From NCBI RefSeq assembly GCF_001540865.1, contig NC_033632.1, positions 8,477,811 through 8,541,810 on the forward strand: a stretch of DNA of 64,000 nucleotides, written 5' to 3'. Below the pieces are notes generated by a model that saw only the letters and a list, made by a program, of their open reading frames with translations, ran no database searches and had not been told where the DNA came from. Below, piece by piece: positions 59,542 through 64,000 of the stretch. Both the position numbers and the translations under genes were made by a program. Source of the DNA: Ananas comosus (lineage: Eukaryota > Streptophyta > Magnoliopsida > Poales > Bromeliaceae). Positions within the stretch are counted from its first letter, which is position 1. Each line of letters opens with the position of its first letter.

Positions 59542-60332
59542 TCAACTTAGTTCCTCGAAGAGATAAGGATGACGCTCTTTCATCGCGTCCTCAAGCTCCC
59601 ACGTTTCTTCTCGTTCGCCGTATTCGCTCCAATGGATCTTAACATACGGAATTTCTCGATTCTGTAGCTTTCGCACTTCCCGATCAACAATGTACGCCGG
59701 GAACTCCTCGTAAGTCATGTCCTCTTGAAGTTCTGTCGGTATATACGAGAGAACATGCTCCGGATCGTAAACATACTTGCGGAGATTGGATACATGGAAC
59801 ACATCATGCACCCCCACAAGCCTCGGCGGTAATGCTATTCTGTAGGCCACCGCGCCAACCCTTTCCAAGATCTCGAAGGGCCCGACAAATCGGGTACTTA
59901 ACTTCCCCCGAACTCCAAACCTCTTAACACCGCGCATCGGCGATACCTTTAGAAACACGCGGTCTCCAACCGCGAACTCAATGTCCTTCCTTCGCTTATC
60001 GGCATAGCTCTTATGCCTTGATTGCGCTGTCGCTAATCTTTGCCGGGCAAGACGAACTTTCTCCTCCGCCTCCCGAACAACTTCTAGGCCAAGAACAACT
60101 TTCTCGCCCACCTCGCTCCAATGAATTGGCGAGCGACACTTCCTTCCATAAAGGGCTTCGAATGGCGCCATTGCAATACTTTCTTGGTAGCTATTGTTGT
60201 ATGCAAACTCCGCCATCGATAAGTAATCGTGCCACCCTCTACGATAGTCAAGCACACATGCTCGCAACATGTCCTCTAGTATCTGAATAGTTCTCTCAGA
60301 TTGTCCATCACTCTGAGGGTGAAACGCCGTAC
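59542..60332 (-). CDS. Ty3/gypsy integrase C-terminus and chromodomain-like end (partial)
   Basis: From 60332 downward: FHPQSDGQSERTIQ, then MLRACVLDY, AEFAYNNSY, MAPFEALYGRKCRSP, the GPFEILERVGAVAYRIALP fold, HDVFHVSNLRKY, and a chromodomain-like end (VDREVRKLQNREIPYVKIHW, EETWELEDAMKERHPYLFEE). This type is characteristic of Tekay/Del chromoviruses; the chromodomain is thought to guide integration into heterochromatin. The frame is intact over this stretch. At ~60333 it meets a plus-strand gag head-to-head, so the rest of this pol is absent. Confidence 0.9.
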
Positions 60333-60339
60333 TAAAATC

Positions 60340-61634
60340 GAGCCGCCGCTACCTCCGGATCCGGCGAGGCCCGTGAGTTGAGGGGCCAGCTTGTGGCCCT
60401 CACTGACATGGTGGCACAGTAGACGGAGGTAGCGCGCCGACAGGAGACGCGAATGAAGTGCTTGGAGGACCTCCTACTTCAGTAGGCTGCTGCTAGAGAG
60501 ACTCAGGTTCCTACGCCACCCACACCGGTGGAGGTGGTTGCACCCCGAGGGTCGTCCCCTGCACTCGACACATCTCGAACGACGCCTGCGATAGCACCAC
60601 AGGAGGAGGCGATTGCGGCACCGCTAGTTCAGGTGCCTACGGCGGGGGCAGTTTTTCCCGTGACGGTTGTTGGAGAGGAGAGGGATAGATTGATGGAGCG
60701 CATCAACGAGTTCAGGAGGTACAGTCGCCGAATTTTTGATGGAGAAAAGGTCGACCACTGGATCGTGGAGAAGTGGTTGATGCATATGGAGAAACTCTTC
60801 CACGACACCTTCGTGAAGGAGAGGGATCGAGTTTGGCTCGCAACTCACCACCTGGACGGTGAGGCCTATCACTGGTGGTTGGATTGTCAGGAGAACCCCA
60901 GCACCGACTTGGCGGCTATTACTTGGAAGAAGTTCAAGGAGCTTCTTTTGGCACACTACTTCCCGACCAGCATCAAGAGAAAGATGGAGCAAGACTTGCG
61001 CAACTTGCGCCAGGGAGACCGGACTGTAGCCGAGTATGAGAGGGAGTTTTCTCGGCTTCTGCACTGCGTGCCTTTCGTCGTGTGGGACGACGAGGATAAG
61101 GCCCGCATCTTCGAGCGAGGGTTGCGACCGTCGATTTTTCGGTTTATGCAATCCTCTAACCTCCAAACCTACCGGGAGGTGGTGGATCGTGCGCTCATTG
61201 TGGAGAGCGGCGCGGCAAATGTTCAGGAGAGGCGAGAGGCCTTGGATAAAGGCAAGGGTAAGAGGCCGACGGCTGAGGGTGCGAGCCAGACGCACTCTAG
61301 GAGGCCGCCGAAAAACCCTCGGAGCCAGCAGCGTGGGCGCGGCTCGGCAGCACATCGAGGAGGATCTGATCGCCGCCGGCCTTCCTGGTGTGTGATCTGC
61401 GGTGGTCCTCACTACCCACCGCAGTGTCCACAACGGGCGGGCGGGTGCTACCAGTGTGGCCAGGAAGGCCACATCCGGACTGAGTGCCCGAGAGGTTCGT
61501 CACCGGCACCGTCGACTGCATCGGCACCGGCCCTACTAGCCGCCAGCCAGGAGACTCCATCGGCACAGTACCGACCTAGGCAGTCATCCGTCCAGCGATA
61601 GAGCGAGGGATCTCGACAGGCCCCGAGTGGACGC
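60340..61634 (+). pseudogene. Ty3/gypsy gag
   Basis: In one frame: ELRGQLVALTDM (60.39 kb), then stops at 60420 and 60483, then the gag core (WLMHMEKLFHD, AYHWWLDCQENP, RQGDRTVAEYEREFSRL, IFERGLRPSIF), a basic linker and zinc knuckle CYQCGQEGHIRTEC (~61450). A third stop lies at 61599, in the same frame as the protease. Chromovirus gag and pol are normally one frame, so this stop is likely a mutation. Confidence 0.88.
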
Positions 61635-62339
61635 ATGTATGCTGCTCAGACCAAGGAGGCGGCAGCAGCCGAGGATGTGGTTGCAGGTATCATTTTACTT
61701 GATGGCATTCGAGTTCGTGCATTATTTGATATTGGTGCATCACATTCATTCATAGATCGGCTGGTCGCCGAATTGCATGGCATCCCATTGGTTTCTTTGT
61801 TGCATCCGAGACATGTTGTTGTACCCGACCATATTTTGGATATTAGAGAGTATTGCTCCAGTTGCCCTGTTCGGGTAGGAGACTGGATTTTGCCCGTGAA
61901 TTTGCTAGCTCTGCGCAAGCTGGAGGATTTCGATGTGGTTTTGGGCATGGATTGGCTAACTAAGTATTATGCCACAATCGATTGTAAGAATCGCATGGTT
62001 ACTTTTAGAGAACCGGGGCAGACTGAGGTGATATTTAGAGAATACTGGAGTTCGCTTTTTGCGATGACGATCAGCTCGTCTTGAGCTAGGCAGCTGATCG
62101 GCAGAGGCTGCATAGCCTACTTGGCTAGTGTTGTTGCGAGGGACGATGATGACACCCCTAGGATTGAGAATATCCCAGTGGTGCGGGAATTTCAGGATGT
62201 GTTTTCAGCGGAGCTACCGCGTATGCCTCTTGATAGGGAAATTAAATTTGTGGTAGATCTCGTTCCTGGGACTACCCCAATTGCAAAGGCACCCTATAGC
62301 ATGGCACCGGCAGAGCTGAAGGAGCTAAGGGCGCAGCTG
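61635..62339 (+). pseudogene. Ty3/gypsy protease region
   Basis: The protease active-site motif reads ALFDIGASHSFID where the family has a D-T/S-G-A core, so Ile replaces Thr. It continues with DVVLGMDWLTKYYATIDC, and a stop at 62082. The linker to RT (EFQDVFSAELPRMPLDREI, PYSMAPAELKELRAQL) is clear. Confidence 0.85.
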
Positions 62340-63587
62340 TAGGATTTGTTGGACAAAGGCTTCATTAGACCAAGCGTCTCGCCTTGGAGAGCGCCAGTTT
62401 TGTTCGTCAAGAAGAAAGACGGATCTTTACGCCTATGTGTGGATTATCGTGAGCTTAATAAAGTCACGATCAAGAATAAGTATCCGTTGCCGAGGATCAA
62501 CGACTTGTTTTATCAGCTTCAGGGATCGTGTGTGTATTCCAAGATAGACTTGCAGTCGGGATACCACCAGTTAAAGATCAAACCCGAGAATGTATCGAAA
62601 ACGGCTTTTAGAACACGGTATGGACATTATGAGTTCACAGTTATACCGTTCATGCTTACTAACGCCCCGGCAGCTTTTATGGATCTAATGAACCGTGTTT
62701 TCAAGCCTTATCTAGACATGTTCGTCGCGGTGTTCATCAACGACATCTTGGTTTACTCCCGAAGTGATGCGGATCACGAGGAACATTTGAGGCTTGTACT
62801 TCAAATACTTCGGGAAAAGGAGATTTATGCCAAGTTGAAAAAGTGTGAATTTTAGCTTCGAGAGGTGGCATTCCTTGGACATTTGATTTCGGGATCGGGC
62901 ATAGCCGTGGATCCTAAGAAGATTGAGGCTATCAAGGATTGGCCGAGACCGACGCGCGTCACGGAGATACGGAGTTTCCTTGGATTGGCCGGCTATTACC
63001 GGAGGTTTGTCGAGGGGTTTGCTAAGTTATCTACTCCCCTTACGAGGCTCACGCATATAGGCATTAAGTTTATTTGGAACGATACTTGTGAAAGGAGCTT
63101 CCAAGAGTTGAAGCAAAGATTGACTACCGCCCCAATCCTAACCCTGCCAATTGCTGGAGCAGGGTATGTGGTTGATAGTGATGCTTCATTTAATGGATTG
63201 GGTTGCGTTTTGATGCAGGATGGCAAGGTGATCGCGTATGCTTCTCGCAAATTGAAGAATTATGAAAGGAATTATCCTACACATGATTTGGAGTTCGCGG
63301 CCATAGTCTTTGCATTAAAGCTATGGCGCCACTATCTTTATGGCGAGCGGTGTGAAGTATACACGGATCACAAGAGCTTGAAGTACCTGTTTACTCAGAA
63401 GGAACTGAACTTGAGGCAGCGCAGATGGTTGTAGCTACTCAAGGATTATGATCTGACGATTCTTTACCACCCGGGCAAGGCTAACGTGGTGGCGGATGCG
63501 CTAAGTAGGAAATCGACGGAAAACTTAGCGATGCATGTCGGTACTCAACCGCAGTTGATCGAGCAGATGAAGCGGTTGGAGTTATAG
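62340..63587 (+). pseudogene. Ty3/gypsy reverse transcriptase and RNase H
   Basis: [57 protein letters not shown]. The catalytic box reads [10 protein letters not shown] where the family has two adjacent Asp, so the first is Asn. RNase [48 protein letters not shown]. Stops occur at 62340, 62853, 63432 and 63585, with no frameshift. Confidence 0.9.
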
Positions 63588-64000
63588 GTGGTGACTCCAA
63601 ACACACCCTTGAGGTTGATGACCTTGGTAGTGCAACCTATTCTTTTGGATAGAATTAAAGAAAGACAAGTTTCCGATGTGAAATTGCAAAGGATTAGAGA
63701 CAAAATGGTCAATGGTTGCACCGGCGACTTCCTTGTGGATGACCAAGGATTGATGCATTTTCGTGGATGGTTATGTGTACCGGCGGATTCGGGACTTAAA
63801 GAAGATATTCTTCAAGAAGCACACCGAGCACCCTAGGCTATACATCCGGGAGGCACCAATATGTATAAGGATTTAAAGTTACTCTATTGGTGACCCGGGA
63901 TGAAAAAGGATGTTGGTGAGTTTGTTGCTAGATGTTTAACTTGCCAACAAGTGAAAGCTCAGCACCGATTACCCGCGGGGAAGCTTCAAAGTTTATCTAT
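63588..64000 (+). pseudogene. Ty3/gypsy integrase N-terminus (runs off window)
   Basis: After a linker (VSDVKLQRIRDKM), the integrase zinc-binding HHCC region begins (AHRAP, HPGG, CLTCQQVKAQH) with stops at 63834 and 63891. The element continues past the window end. Confidence 0.82.

Noticed and set aside
60624..61472. 282-codon minus-strand open frame opposite gypsy gag
   Set aside because: It is antisense to a clear gag with zinc knuckle and has no recognisable domain.

Overview
This is a plant nuclear window. It has intron-rich eukaryotic genes, poly(A)-tailed SINE and LTR-retrotransposon sequence, (TA)n tracts and no bacterial gene organisation. The intronless PPR gene is very GC-rich at its 5' end and falls in GC toward its 3' end, a compositional gradient common in monocots. 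A monocot is the best guess. Pineapple or a relative is possible but unproven.

Layout. 1-4.7 kb: AT-rich DNA, a decayed Ty1/copia 3' half with its LTR, and copies of a hAT-type MITE, one with a perfect 8-bp target duplication. 5.2-5.56 kb: the last two exons of a plastid phosphoenolpyruvate/phosphate translocator-like gene. 6.9-14 kb: a dense field of (TA)n microsatellites with small inverted-repeat elements sitting between TA tracts (Micron-like). 11.2-20.5 kb: a polygalacturonase (GH28) gene in about nine exons with all four catalytic motifs. Its exon 2 lies on the wrong strand, inside an inverted duplication beside an assembly gap. 21-32 kb: a SINE with 17-bp target duplications, then nested LTR elements (gypsy-type LTR, SIRE-like copia LTR, a second TGTCACGCC-type LTR, and a Ty1/copia with broken gag-pol). 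32-39 kb: AT-rich fragments, inverted duplications, a second hAT-type MITE with a perfect 8-bp duplication, and MITE debris. 39.2-40.8 kb: an intact 526-aa PPR protein gene, followed by a roughly 1-kb tandem array. 42.9-64 kb: nested Ty3/gypsy (Tekay-like) and SIRE-like copia elements, including a gag-only element and a gypsy gag-pol held in one frame but broken by ten stop codons.

Only three host genes are supported: the translocator 3' end, the polygalacturonase and the PPR gene. They show no functional link to one another. Almost everything else is transposon sequence.

The assembly itself is a major part of the story. There are single-N joins, 25-N, 100-N and 392-N gaps, an exact 1,094-bp direct duplication, an identical 73-bp block beside four single-N joins, two large inverted duplications touching gaps, and a 5.5-kb indel-rich re-copy of 44.16-49.19 kb that looks like uncorrected long-read gap fill. 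Structural conclusions that cross these points should not be trusted. I found no convincing previously undescribed biological system. The most interesting biological leads are the TA-targeting MITE cluster, an ACCGGT-rich module shared by unrelated LTR families, and the gag-only copia derivative.
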